A stretch of 64,000 bases of DNA from Pseudovibrio exalbescens DSM 16456 (GTDB lineage Bacteria; Pseudomonadota; Alphaproteobacteria; Rhizobiales; Stappiaceae). A program made the position numbers and the translations under genes. Below, in pieces: positions 55,280 through 63,139 of the stretch. The stretch is from positions 124,001 to 188,000 of the forward strand of contig NZ_AUGS01000002.1 of assembly GCF_000422785.1 (NCBI RefSeq), read 5' to 3'. Under the pieces are notes generated by a model. It saw only the letters and a list, made by a program, of their open reading frames with translations, was not told the DNA's origin and did not search any database. Each line of letters starts with the position of its first letter. Positions within the stretch are counted from its first letter, which is position 1.

Positions 55280-56277
55280 CGGCTCGTATACCCCATTCAG
55301 CTCTGATTATCGTCTTGAGTGTCGGTGTTCTGCTCGGCTTTGGTGTTTCTCTGTCCGTTGGCCCAGCGCAGATCGGACCTCTGGAGGGGGTGAAAGCGCT
55401 GTTTGCAGCTGATGGCAGCCCACAAGCCGTCGTGATGCAGGATATTCGGCTGCCCCGCGCTATCTTGGGGGTGCTCATTGGTGCCACACTCGGGCTATCC
55501 GGGGCCGTGTTGCAAGGATATTTGCGCAATCCGCTTGCAGAACCTGGTTTGATCGGCGTGAGTGCTTCCGCCAGTCTCGGCGCGGTGATCGCCATTTATA
55601 CCGGGTTTTCTCTTGTGTTTCCCCTTGCCCTGCCATTGATGGCGCTCGCGGGGGCCGCTGTTGCCGGCGGGGTTTTGAATGCTCTGGCAGGCCAAAGAGG
55701 TCATACCCTTACGCTGATCCTTGCGGGTGTCGCGATTTCGAGTATTGCAACCTCGTTGACGTCGTTGGCACTGAACTTGTCGCCAAATCCGTTTGCGGCC
55801 ATGGAGATTGTGTTCTGGATGCTGGGTTCATTGGAGGACCGGTCCATGCAGCATGTCTGGTTGGCCCTTCCCTTGATGGCTATCGGCTGGGCCATGATGC
55901 TGTCGCTCGCCAAGCCGTTGGATGCCTTGACACTGGGCGAAGAAGCTGCGGCCACTTTGGGTGTGAACCTGCGCCGGCTCAGTCTTGTTGCCGTGATAGG
56001 CACAGCTGCCAGTGTAGGGGCTGCAACGGCAGTGGCCGGTGCCATTGGCTTTGTGGGGCTCGTCGTGCCGCATTTGATGCGCGGCGTCGTTGGGCATCAA
56101 CCCTCCCGCCTGTTGCTTCCAAGTGCGTTGGCCGGTGCCATTATGCTCACAGTCGCAGATGTTGGTGTGCGGGTCATTGCACCTCAAAGTGGTCTTAAAC
56201 TGGGAGTTCTTACTGCACTCGTCGGTGCGCCTTTCTTCCTGTGGCTGATCCTTTCCAAACGCAGGAGCTTGTTATGA
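55276..56277 (+). CDS. btuC: FecCD-family ABC permease for cobalamin import (BtuC-like)
   Basis: A 333-residue inner membrane permease with about nine to ten helices. Typical FecCD/BtuC stretches are LPRAILGVLIGATLGLSGAV, GYLRNPLAEPGLIGVSASAS and GAIGFVGLVVPHLMRGVVGH, the last being the cytoplasmic coupling helix that contacts the ATPase. It overlaps the genes on both sides by 4 bp (ATGA), a sign of strict co-translation. Although the family also carries siderophores and heme, the riboswitch-led operon with btuB points to cobamides. Confidence 0.9.
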   Translation: MTARIPHSALIIVLSVGVLLGFGVSLSVGPAQIGPLEGVKALFAADGSPQAVVMQDIRLPRAILGVLIGATLGLSGAVLQGYLRNPLAEPGLIGVSASASLGAVIAIYTGFSLVFPLALPLMALAGAAVAGGVLNALAGQRGHTLTLILAGVAISSIATSLTSLALNLSPNPFAAMEIVFWMLGSLEDRSMQHVWLALPLMAIGWAMMLSLAKPLDALTLGEEAAATLGVNLRRLSLVAVIGTAASVGAATAVAGAIGFVGLVVPHLMRGVVGHQPSRLLLPSALAGAIMLTVADVGVRVIAPQSGLKLGVLTALVGAPFFLWLILSKRRSLL

Positions 56278-57059
56278 GCCGGCTCAAGGTTTCCGGATTG
56301 ACCGTTCATCGCGGCCAACGCGCGACACTGCGTGACGTGAGCTTTGAAGCATCCGGTGGCGAGCTGATAGGTGTGGTTGGGCCAAACGGGTCTGGCAAGT
56401 CCACCTTGATGAAGGCCATTCTCGGATTGCTCCCCCATGGAGGCGAAACCACGCTGGAGGGGGACGCCATCCAGACTCTCAGCCTCAACCAGCGGGCGCG
56501 CAAAATCGCATATCTTCCGCAGGACCGGGAGGTGGCGTGGGGGGTGTCGGTGGAACAATTGGTGGCTTTGGGCCGGGCGCCTTACACCAGTGCGTTTGGT
56601 GCATCAAATACGGCAGACCAACAGAAGGTCGAATCCGCCATGATGGACATGGAAGTGATGGATCTGCGTGCTCAGGCCGTAAATCGGATTTCGGGGGGCG
56701 AGTTGGCGCGGGTGTTGATGGCGCGAGCTCTGGCGCAAGATACGCCCTTTTTGCTGGCTGACGAACCTAATGCGGGGCTGGATCCAGCCCATCAGCTGCA
56801 CCTCATGAGCATCTTACGTCGTATTGTCACCAAAGGGCAAACCATTCTGGTTTCACTGCACGATCTCAATCTGGCGGTAAGATGGTGTAGCCGGGTACTC
56901 GTGATCCGTGATGGTACATTGCAGGCCGATGGCGCACCCAAAAACACCCTGACACCTGAACTGCTGGCGAGTGTTTTCGGTATTGAAGCCTTTTGCGGCG
57001 AAGCCTCTCAGGGGGGCACGGTCATTATTCCTGTCCGTCGTCTGGACTCCGAAACCTGA
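56274..57059 (+). CDS. btuD: ATP-binding protein of the cobalamin ABC importer (BtuD-like)
   Basis: A 261-residue ABC ATPase. Walker A is VGPNGSGKSTLMKAILGL near residue 38, the Q-loop AYLPQDREVAWGVSVEQLVA, the signature NRISGGELARVLMARALAQD, Walker B PFLLADEPNAGLD and the switch His in LVSLHDLNLAVRWC. The ATG at 56274 overlaps the stop of the permease gene. It ends the riboswitch-controlled btuBFCD operon; zur converges on it with an 11-bp gap, leaving no room for a strong terminator. Confidence 0.92.
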   Translation: MSRLKVSGLTVHRGQRATLRDVSFEASGGELIGVVGPNGSGKSTLMKAILGLLPHGGETTLEGDAIQTLSLNQRARKIAYLPQDREVAWGVSVEQLVALGRAPYTSAFGASNTADQQKVESAMMDMEVMDLRAQAVNRISGGELARVLMARALAQDTPFLLADEPNAGLDPAHQLHLMSILRRIVTKGQTILVSLHDLNLAVRWCSRVLVIRDGTLQADGAPKNTLTPELLASVFGIEAFCGEASQGGTVIIPVRRLDSET

Positions 57060-57070
57060 AGATTCCACGG

Positions 57071-57493
57071 TCAGGCCTTGGCTACACAGTCCTTGCACAG
57101 ACCGCGCAATTCGATCGTGGTTTTTTTTAACATGAAGCCGGTTTCTGCAGCCCAGCTAGTCAAATCTTCGGCTATTCTAGCCTCAGAAAACTCTTTCACA
57201 CTGCCGCATTGCTCACAAATAGCAAAGGCGATGGATTGATGGTTCTGGCAGCTGGGATGCCGGCAGGCAACAAACGCATTCAAGCTCTCAAGACGGTGGA
57301 CCAGCCCCACATCCACCAGTTTTTCCAGGGCGCGGTAGACCTGCAACGGGGCGCGAAAGCCTTGGTCCCGCAACTCGTCGAGAATGGAATAGGCACTCAA
57401 TGGCCCATCTGTTTTCTCAAGGCGTTCCAGAACCAACCTCTGGTTCTTGGTCAAGGGTTTGGTGTCGTGTGTGTGCTGGTGTTCAGCCATCAT
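57071..57493 (-). CDS. zur: Zinc uptake regulator Zur (Fur family)
   Basis: A 140-residue Fur-family repressor that shuts zinc import when zinc is replete. The DNA-binding half has LTKNQRLVLERLEKTDGPLS and LQVYRALEKLVDVGLVHRLE. The structural zinc site is formed by CEQC near residue 93 and CKDC at the C terminus, with His and Cys residues in FVACRHPSCQNHQSIAFAIC for the sensing site. The ATG has an AAGGAG immediately upstream and overlaps the end of znuB by 11 bp, so zur is the last gene of a znuC-znuB-zur operon. That position gives it automatic feedback on its own targets. Confidence 0.93.
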   Translation of the reverse strand: MMAEHQHTHDTKPLTKNQRLVLERLEKTDGPLSAYSILDELRDQGFRAPLQVYRALEKLVDVGLVHRLESLNAFVACRHPSCQNHQSIAFAICEQCGSVKEFSEARIAEDLTSWAAETGFMLKKTTIELRGLCKDCVAKA

Positions 57494-58313
57494 TGCTCTC
57501 CTTCTGGGCGAAGGATAAGTGCCCTTTAAGCTGTTTAATCGGCCCGAAACTCAGAATAAACAGTAAAAGCGCGACCACGACAATCGAAGGCCCGGTAGGA
57601 GTGTCCCATTCCAGTGAACTGAACAACCCGCCAACGACCGCCATGGCGCCACACACGGCTGCCAATATGGCCATTTGCTCAGGTCCCCCGGACAGTCGGC
57701 GGGCCGTTGCTGCGGGAATGATCAGAAGTGCTGTGATGAGCAAAACCCCGACAATCTTCATGGAAATAGCGATGACCGTTGCCATCAACAACATGAAGAT
57801 CGAGTTTGCGAATTCTGGTCTCAAACCCTCAGCTTCTGCCAGCTCGTAGCTGACGGTTGAGGCGAACAGGCTGCGCCAGATAAAGCATAGCACCACGAGA
57901 GTAAGAGCGCCGCCGCCGTAGATAATGGCAATGTCCGCCTTTGACACGGCCAGAATATCGCCGAACAGGAAGCCCATCAGATCCACCCGTACCCAGGTCA
58001 TGAACGCCAGACAAACCAGCCCCACAGCCAGCGCTGAATGCGACAGCAAGCCGAGCAAGGCATCTGCCGAAATCGTGGCCCTGCGTTGGAGAGCCAGCAA
58101 CAACATGGAAATCAGAGCACAAACCAGAAAGACCGAAAGCGTGATGTTGATCTGAAACAAGAACGCCAATGCAACACCCAACAACGCGGAGTGGGCAAGT
58201 GTATCGCCAAAATACGCGAGGCGCCGCCAGATGATGAAACAACCCAGAGGGCCTGCAACGATCGCAACACCAAGTCCGGCAACAAGAGCGCGGGTAAAGA
58301 AATCATCCAGCAT
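57483..58313 (-). CDS. znuB: Zinc ABC transporter permease ZnuB
   Basis: A 276-residue membrane permease of the ABC-3 family with about eight hydrophobic segments. The family pattern is visible in GPLGCFIIWRRLAYFGDTLA, HSALLGVALAFLFQI and the coupling region with AEAEGLRPEFANSIFMLLMA, ending LSFGPIKQLKGHL. It imports zinc with ZnuC and ZnuA. The ATG at 58313 overlaps the end of znuC by 11 bp; upstream extension of the frame runs inside znuC and is not meaningful. Confidence 0.93.
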   Translation of the reverse strand: MLDDFFTRALVAGLGVAIVAGPLGCFIIWRRLAYFGDTLAHSALLGVALAFLFQINITLSVFLVCALISMLLLALQRRATISADALLGLLSHSALAVGLVCLAFMTWVRVDLMGFLFGDILAVSKADIAIIYGGGALTLVVLCFIWRSLFASTVSYELAEAEGLRPEFANSIFMLLMATVIAISMKIVGVLLITALLIIPAATARRLSGGPEQMAILAAVCGAMAVVGGLFSSLEWDTPTGPSIVVVALLLFILSFGPIKQLKGHLSFAQKESNDG

Positions 58314-59115
58314 GGCGATGCTCTTTCGGTTCTGCAGATGAGGTACCTGCCCCGGGACAGCGATCCGAAATCGTCCCATCTGAATGCATGACACGGCCAT
58401 CCGCCAAGTGCGTGTGATCATGATGGTGTTCGTAGATGGCCAACGTTTCACTTGCACGAGGGCCGAATAGCTCCCGATAGGCTTGAGAGCGTGATACTGC
58501 ACCCGGAGCCCCTTGACAGCACACATGACCGTTCAGGCACACGACACGATCTGTTGCCGCCATGACGATATGCAAGTCATGAGAAATCAGCAGCACACCG
58601 CAGTTCAGCTCTTGTCTGATCTCGGCAATCATTTCGTACAGCGCTATTTCACCTGTGTAGTCAACACCTTGAACCGGTTCATCGAGAACCAGAAGATTGG
58701 GGCGCCGGGCGATGGCGCGCGCCATGAGTACTCTTTGAAACTCACCGCCAGACAGGTTCTGCACTTCGGCATTGCGCAACTTGCCAACGCCAGTCCGCGC
58801 TAATGCGTCATCCACGTCCTGCGCTGACAATCGTCCGGTCAACTTCAGCAGGCGGTCCACGGTCAGAGGCAATGTCCAGTCGATCGACAGCTTTTGCGGG
58901 ACGTATCCCACTTTCAGGTCAGCGCGTCGCCGTGCGTGCCCTTCAGAAGGTCGCCGGATGCCCAACGCCAGTTTGGCCGTTGTGGACTTGCCGGAACCGT
59001 TAGGGCCAATCAACGTCACGATTTCGCCGGGACTGATGGTCAAGTCCACGCCGCGTACCAACCATCGTCCGTCTGCTTTCAGGCCTGCATTGTCTAGGGT
59101 AATCAGGCTATCCAT
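58303..59115 (-). CDS. znuC: Zinc ABC transporter ATP-binding protein ZnuC
   Basis: A 270-residue ABC ATPase. Walker A is IGPNGSGKSTTAKLALGIRR, the signature VQNLSGGEFQRVLMARAIAR, Walker B LLVLDEPVQGVDYTG and the switch His in VLLISHDLHIVMAATDRVVC. The Q-loop region VGYVPQKLSIDWTLPLTVDR and the C-terminal His-rich YEHHHDHTHLADGR are typical of ZnuC. The ATG at 59115 is preferred to a longer frame. It is divergent from znuA; the 112-bp gap holds a Zur-type palindrome that would control both directions. Confidence 0.94.
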   Translation of the reverse strand: MDSLITLDNAGLKADGRWLVRGVDLTISPGEIVTLIGPNGSGKSTTAKLALGIRRPSEGHARRRADLKVGYVPQKLSIDWTLPLTVDRLLKLTGRLSAQDVDDALARTGVGKLRNAEVQNLSGGEFQRVLMARAIARRPNLLVLDEPVQGVDYTGEIALYEMIAEIRQELNCGVLLISHDLHIVMAATDRVVCLNGHVCCQGAPGAVSRSQAYRELFGPRASETLAIYEHHHDHTHLADGRVMHSDGTISDRCPGAGTSSAEPKEHRHAG

Positions 59116-59190
59116 GCCCGCTCTTTCCAAAAAACATAAAAAGGAACTTGGCAAAGCATATGGCACACGTTATATCATTTCGCAATAGAC

Positions 59191-59209
59191 GTAATAGTAT
59201 AACATTAAC
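59191..59209. promoter_or_regulatory. Candidate Zur box between znuC and znuA
   Basis: GTAATAGTATAACATTAAC is an imperfect palindrome (TAAT...ATTA arms around a TATA centre) resembling alphaproteobacterial Zur boxes of the GTAATGTTATAACATTAC type. It lies 19 bases before the znuA start and 75 bases from znuC, so it can repress both. Confidence 0.65.
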
Positions 59210-59227
59210 AAAAGCTATGAGGTATAT

Positions 59228-60271
59228 ATGTCCCGTATTCTCACACCGGTGCTCGCAAGCGTCTCTTTCCTTGGACTTGTAGCGGGTGCTGCAGCCGCGC
59301 CTCAGGTCGTCACCACAATCAAGCCCATCCACTCTCTCACCGCTGGAGTGATGAAGGGTGTTGGAGCACCGACACTCCTGATTGAGGGTGCCGGGTCTCC
59401 ACATGCTTATAGTTTGAAGCCTTCTCAAGCGGCGGCATTGCAAGATGCGGACTTGATTGTCTGGATGGGGCCTCAGCTGGAAACATTCTTGACTAAGCCT
59501 TTGGAAACCTTGTCCGGCGGAGCTCATACGCTAACACTGGCGCAGTCCGACGGTGTAAAGACCCTGGCCTTCCGGGAAGGGGGATCTTTTGAACGGCACA
59601 GTCATGATCACGATGAGGAAGCACATGACCATGACCATGGCGATCACGAGGACCATGATCATGAAGGTGAGCACGGCCATGAGGCGCACGATCATTCCGA
59701 TCATGATGAGCATGCGGATGAGCACGCCCATCATGACCACGACCACGATCACGACGGTGTTGATCCACATATGTGGCTCGACCCAGCAAATGCCAAAGCC
59801 TTTGTCAGTGCACTGGCTGAAGAACTGTCAGAGATCGATCCGGACAATGCGGCGACGTATGAAGCCAACGCACAAGCACTGCAGGGCAGGCTGGATGGCT
59901 TGATGACACAGGTGTCAGGTGAGCTCGCGCCTGTGCAAGGAAAACCCTTCATCGTGTTCCATGATGCTTATCAGTATTTCGAAAATCGCTTCGATATCTC
60001 CGCAGCCGGCTCCATCACGGTCAGCCCAGAACGCGCGCCGGGTGCTGAACGGGTAGCTGAAATTCAGCACCGTATTGAGGAGCTTGATGTCAGCTGCGTT
60101 TTCTCTGAACCACAGTTTGAGCCCAAGATCGTTCGTGTGCTGGTTGACGGAACGCAGGCCAAGGCAGGTGAATTGGATCCGTTGGGCGCCACTCTCGATG
60201 CGGGAGAAAACCAGTACTTCGAGTTGATAAACGGTCTGGCTGCAGGTTTGACGGAATGCTTGGCAGACTGA
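59228..60271 (+). CDS. znuA: Zinc ABC transporter substrate-binding protein ZnuA
   Basis: A 347-residue periplasmic zinc-binding protein with a signal peptide (LASVSFLGLVAGAAAA). The metal ligands are in TTIKPIHSLTAGVMKG, the GVDPHMWLDPANAKAF segment and FHDAYQYFENRF, with a late acidic ligand. Between residues about 122 and 178 is a very long His/Asp/Glu-rich loop with about 25 His residues, longer than in many homologues, which probably captures zinc or passes it on. The ATG at 59228 has a GAGG upstream. A Zur box overlaps its promoter. Confidence 0.94.
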   Translation: MSRILTPVLASVSFLGLVAGAAAAPQVVTTIKPIHSLTAGVMKGVGAPTLLIEGAGSPHAYSLKPSQAAALQDADLIVWMGPQLETFLTKPLETLSGGAHTLTLAQSDGVKTLAFREGGSFERHSHDHDEEAHDHDHGDHEDHDHEGEHGHEAHDHSDHDEHADEHAHHDHDHDHDGVDPHMWLDPANAKAFVSALAEELSEIDPDNAATYEANAQALQGRLDGLMTQVSGELAPVQGKPFIVFHDAYQYFENRFDISAAGSITVSPERAPGAERVAEIQHRIEELDVSCVFSEPQFEPKIVRVLVDGTQAKAGELDPLGATLDAGENQYFELINGLAAGLTECLAD

Positions 60272-60338
60272 TGCTTAGCCTGGCTTTTTGATAGGGCGGC
60301 GGCTTGTCCTCTCTCGGAGGATATCGCCAGAGTTCCAA

Positions 60339-61430
60339 TTAAGGGCGGTGGGGGCGCTGCAAATGACGGTACACCCACTGCTCTGCCTTGCGCGGCAAAA
60401 AGCTGAATGACCGCCTCGGAGTCGCCATTTGCTGCCCGCGCAAGTAGGCCACCTGCTCAATGGCTTCATGAACGTCAACTGGAGTACGTTTCCAGTGATC
60501 GAAGTAGTGCGCGTAGCCCAGATAAGCCGCGTGTATTATTTCGGGTAAGGAACGATCGCCGCGAGATATGTCATTTTTGCCAGTTTTGTCCTGAGTTTGA
60601 CCCCAGCCCGCATAAAACGGCAGTCCCCAGCACCGCACCGGCACACCTGCCATCAGCGCTTCCATGCCCAGTTGGCTGGAGACGGTGAACACGGCCCGCG
60701 CCTTTTCAAAGAGTCGCCATGGCGAAACAGGATCCTGAAGCCAGACGAGGCGCTCATCCCGCCAATGGGTGCCAATATAGCCGTGTTTAAGGCCCGCCAT
60801 CACATCCGGGTGTGTCTTGACGATAAGCGGCAGTCCCTCCGTTTCCTGCAGTGCCGTCTGTATCATGTCTTGGAAGTGCTCGGGTAAAGCTAAGGCACCG
60901 GGAATTGAGGCATCTCCTTGGGTTTGGTCAACAATTACAATGGCGCTTCCGTCTCTTAGCCGTTTAAGGGCGTCTGGCAATGTGTCTGGCGCGACATTGT
61001 TGTACTTTGAAATGGAGCGATCGGTTAAATGGGCGGCTACGGCCTCGGCGCTTTCGGCTTCAGTCGCACTGACATGGCCGGTTGCGATCAGATCAAACAA
61101 GCGGCTCTCTGATCGGGCGTCATAAAAGATGCCGGTCTTGTCCAGAAGCATGGAAGCGCTGGGCTCTGCAATGCCTGGTTGGACAGAACGCACGAACGCA
61201 TCTTCGAAAGCCCAATATGGCAAGCCTTCTTTCTCGGCTCGCCGCCGTGCGATATTTGCCGAATCCTTGTAGCCCCATCCCCCAATGGCGATGGTGTCTG
61301 AATGGAGTGGCTGTTTGGCGCGATAAAACTGGATGCGGCATCCACTCAGGTATTCGATTTCTCGGCGGTGCGAGAGCATGCCGGAACTGAAAAGCGCAAT
61401 GCTTCCTGTCTTCGAAATGTGTTTGGTCAA
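60339..61430 (-). CDS. Capsule polysaccharide biosynthesis protein, single-module KpsC-like
   Basis: A 363-residue protein similar to one half of KpsC/LpsZ, a Kdo transferase that builds the lipid-linked linker of capsules. Shared stretches are IAIGGWGYKDSANIARRRAE, YWAFEDAFVRSVQPG, VDQTQGDASI, PLIVKTHPDVMAGLKHGYIG and VFTVSSQLGMEALMAGVPVR CWG-type motifs near the C terminus. KpsC normally carries two such modules in about 670 residues, so this is a one-module version. No other capsule gene is in the window. The start at TTG 61430 is uncertain. It converges with znuA across 67 bp. Confidence 0.75.
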   Translation of the reverse strand: MTKHISKTGSIALFSSGMLSHRREIEYLSGCRIQFYRAKQPLHSDTIAIGGWGYKDSANIARRRAEKEGLPYWAFEDAFVRSVQPGIAEPSASMLLDKTGIFYDARSESRLFDLIATGHVSATEAESAEAVAAHLTDRSISKYNNVAPDTLPDALKRLRDGSAIVIVDQTQGDASIPGALALPEHFQDMIQTALQETEGLPLIVKTHPDVMAGLKHGYIGTHWRDERLVWLQDPVSPWRLFEKARAVFTVSSQLGMEALMAGVPVRCWGLPFYAGWGQTQDKTGKNDISRGDRSLPEIIHAAYLGYAHYFDHWKRTPVDVHEAIEQVAYLRGQQMATPRRSFSFLPRKAEQWVYRHLQRPHRP

Positions 61431-61523
61431 GTCGTCTTGCCTACGCCTATCCCCTTGAACTGCCTGTATTGCTAGCCCGTTCCGAGACCAAGATCAATTC
61501 TTGGCGGAAAACTGTAAACGGCA

Positions 61524-61551
61524 CAAAAAAGAGGTGCGCGACAGCACACCT
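61524..61551 (-). terminator. Rho-independent terminator after the FGGY kinase gene
   Basis: On the minus strand AGGTGTGC and GCGCACCT (61532-61551) form an 8-bp stem with one G-U pair and a 4-base loop, followed by CTTTTTT. It lies 30 bases after the kinase stop. Confidence 0.82.
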
Positions 61552-61581
61552 CCTATGTGATTGGTAGACGGGAAGCGCCGG

Positions 61582-63123
61582 TCACGCCTTGTATAGTGCC
61601 TTGAACGTGTCATAGCGGCGGGCGTGCATGGCAGCTCGAACTGGATCGGGCGTGCGAACATCACAGGCAACGCGTATTTTGGAAATCGCGCCTGAAACCC
61701 CCAATTCGCCATTGAGCGGCGCCAGAGCTGCTATGGCGGCTCCCAGTAGCACAGGCTCTTCAGCTTGGGAAATAACTACATCGCATCCGGTTGCATCTGC
61801 ATAGAGCCCGACCAACAGCTCGGACTTTTTATGCCCTCCACTGAGATGAAGCGTGTTGATGGCATATCCATGGTCATTCATGCGATCGATGATGAGCTTG
61901 GTGCCATAGGCAATGCTGGCTGCTGCTGCCCAGTACACTTTCAAGAACGTCTCGCGCGGCTCCTCAAGTGTCAGACCCAGAATGGCACCGCGCATGTCGG
62001 CATCGGCAAACGGGGACCGATTGCCGAGCAGATCAGGCATGACATGGACGCGCCCTGCGATATCCGGATCACTTGTCATGCGGTCAAGCAGTGTTTCGGC
62101 CAACGCGCCATGACTGTTCTCTGGAGCCTTGGGATCGCCGGAAAACAGGCCGATCACATGATCCAGAAGAGCGCCGGTCAGGCTTTGTCCACCTTCATTG
62201 GCCCACATGCCGGGTGTGACCGCACCAAAATATGGCCCCCACACGCCGGGGACCTCATTGCGGGCCGGACTGAGAGCAATGTGACAGTTGGATGTGCCAG
62301 CAATAAGTGCCATTCGTTTTTCGGGTGCGTCTTCTGCGTGAAGGCCTAACGTTCCCAAAGCACCTGAGTGCGCGTCAATCAATCCAACGGCAACCTCGCA
62401 GTCCGTCGTCAATCCCAAATCGGCCGCCGCTGCATCAGTAAGCGCACCTAGCGGGGTGCCCACAGGCCTTGCCGTGTCTGGCAATTGACCTTTCGCAAGC
62501 AAATCCTCAAGCCCCATGTCCGCAAGAAAAGCGGTATTCCAAGCGTTGGCGTCTGGGTCAAAGGTCCACTTGCAGCCCAGAGTGCACACCGACCGCTCAA
62601 TTGACCCGCTGCACTTGTACGTGAGGAAATCGGCAAGATCGCCCGCATAACCGAGCCGCTCCCAGAGATCGGGGCGATGGCGCTTCAACCACATGAGTTT
62701 GGGTATCTGCATTTCCGGGGACATGCGTCCGCCCAGATTGTTCAAAACGGAGCTTTGGCTTTGAGTCACCTCATCCGCCTCAGCCGTTGCCCGATGATCC
62801 ATCCAAACGATGATGTCCCACAAGTCTTCACCGTTGGACAAGCACAACGGAGCGCCCGCGTTGTCGAGCAGAACGAGCGAACAGGTCGCGCTGAAGGAAA
62901 TGCCCTTCACCCGAGCCGGCTCTACCCCGGTTTCATGCATCACGGCCTTCACACTGGCACACACAGCTCGCCAGATGTCGGTGGAACTTTGTTCGGCCCA
63001 TTCACTTTGCGGATGGGCAATCTTGATTGCGTGTTGAGCGGTTCCGTGCATCACGCCCGTATGGTCGAACAAGCCTGCGCGGGCGCTTCCTGTCCCAACA
63101 TCTACACCAATGACGTAGGTCAT
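61582..63123 (-). CDS. FGGY-family carbohydrate kinase (ribulokinase-like)
   Basis: A 513-residue sugar kinase with the duplicated ASKHA fold. The N-terminal phosphate-1 motif is YVIGVDVGTGSARAGLFDHT, with VWMDHRATAEADEVTQ and the GGRMSPEMQIPKLMWLKRH segment that shapes the sugar site in the D-ribulokinase-like (YDR109c/FGGY-pentulose) branch; the C-terminal half has LHLSGGHKKSELLVGLYADA and EPVLLGAAIAALAPL. The ATG at 63123 has an AGAGGTG upstream. It follows an RbsC-type permease gene by 16 bp on the same strand, so it probably phosphorylates the imported sugar, likely a pentulose or a polyol-derived ketose. Confidence 0.88.
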   Translation of the reverse strand: MTYVIGVDVGTGSARAGLFDHTGVMHGTAQHAIKIAHPQSEWAEQSSTDIWRAVCASVKAVMHETGVEPARVKGISFSATCSLVLLDNAGAPLCLSNGEDLWDIIVWMDHRATAEADEVTQSQSSVLNNLGGRMSPEMQIPKLMWLKRHRPDLWERLGYAGDLADFLTYKCSGSIERSVCTLGCKWTFDPDANAWNTAFLADMGLEDLLAKGQLPDTARPVGTPLGALTDAAAADLGLTTDCEVAVGLIDAHSGALGTLGLHAEDAPEKRMALIAGTSNCHIALSPARNEVPGVWGPYFGAVTPGMWANEGGQSLTGALLDHVIGLFSGDPKAPENSHGALAETLLDRMTSDPDIAGRVHVMPDLLGNRSPFADADMRGAILGLTLEEPRETFLKVYWAAAASIAYGTKLIIDRMNDHGYAINTLHLSGGHKKSELLVGLYADATGCDVVISQAEEPVLLGAAIAALAPLNGELGVSGAISKIRVACDVRTPDPVRAAMHARRYDTFKALYKA

Positions 63124-63139
63124 ACTCACCTCTGGCTGT

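Noticed and set aside
59531-59789. His/Met/Val-rich frames on both strands in znuA
   Set aside because: They are shadows of the repeated codons for the His-rich loop in other frames.
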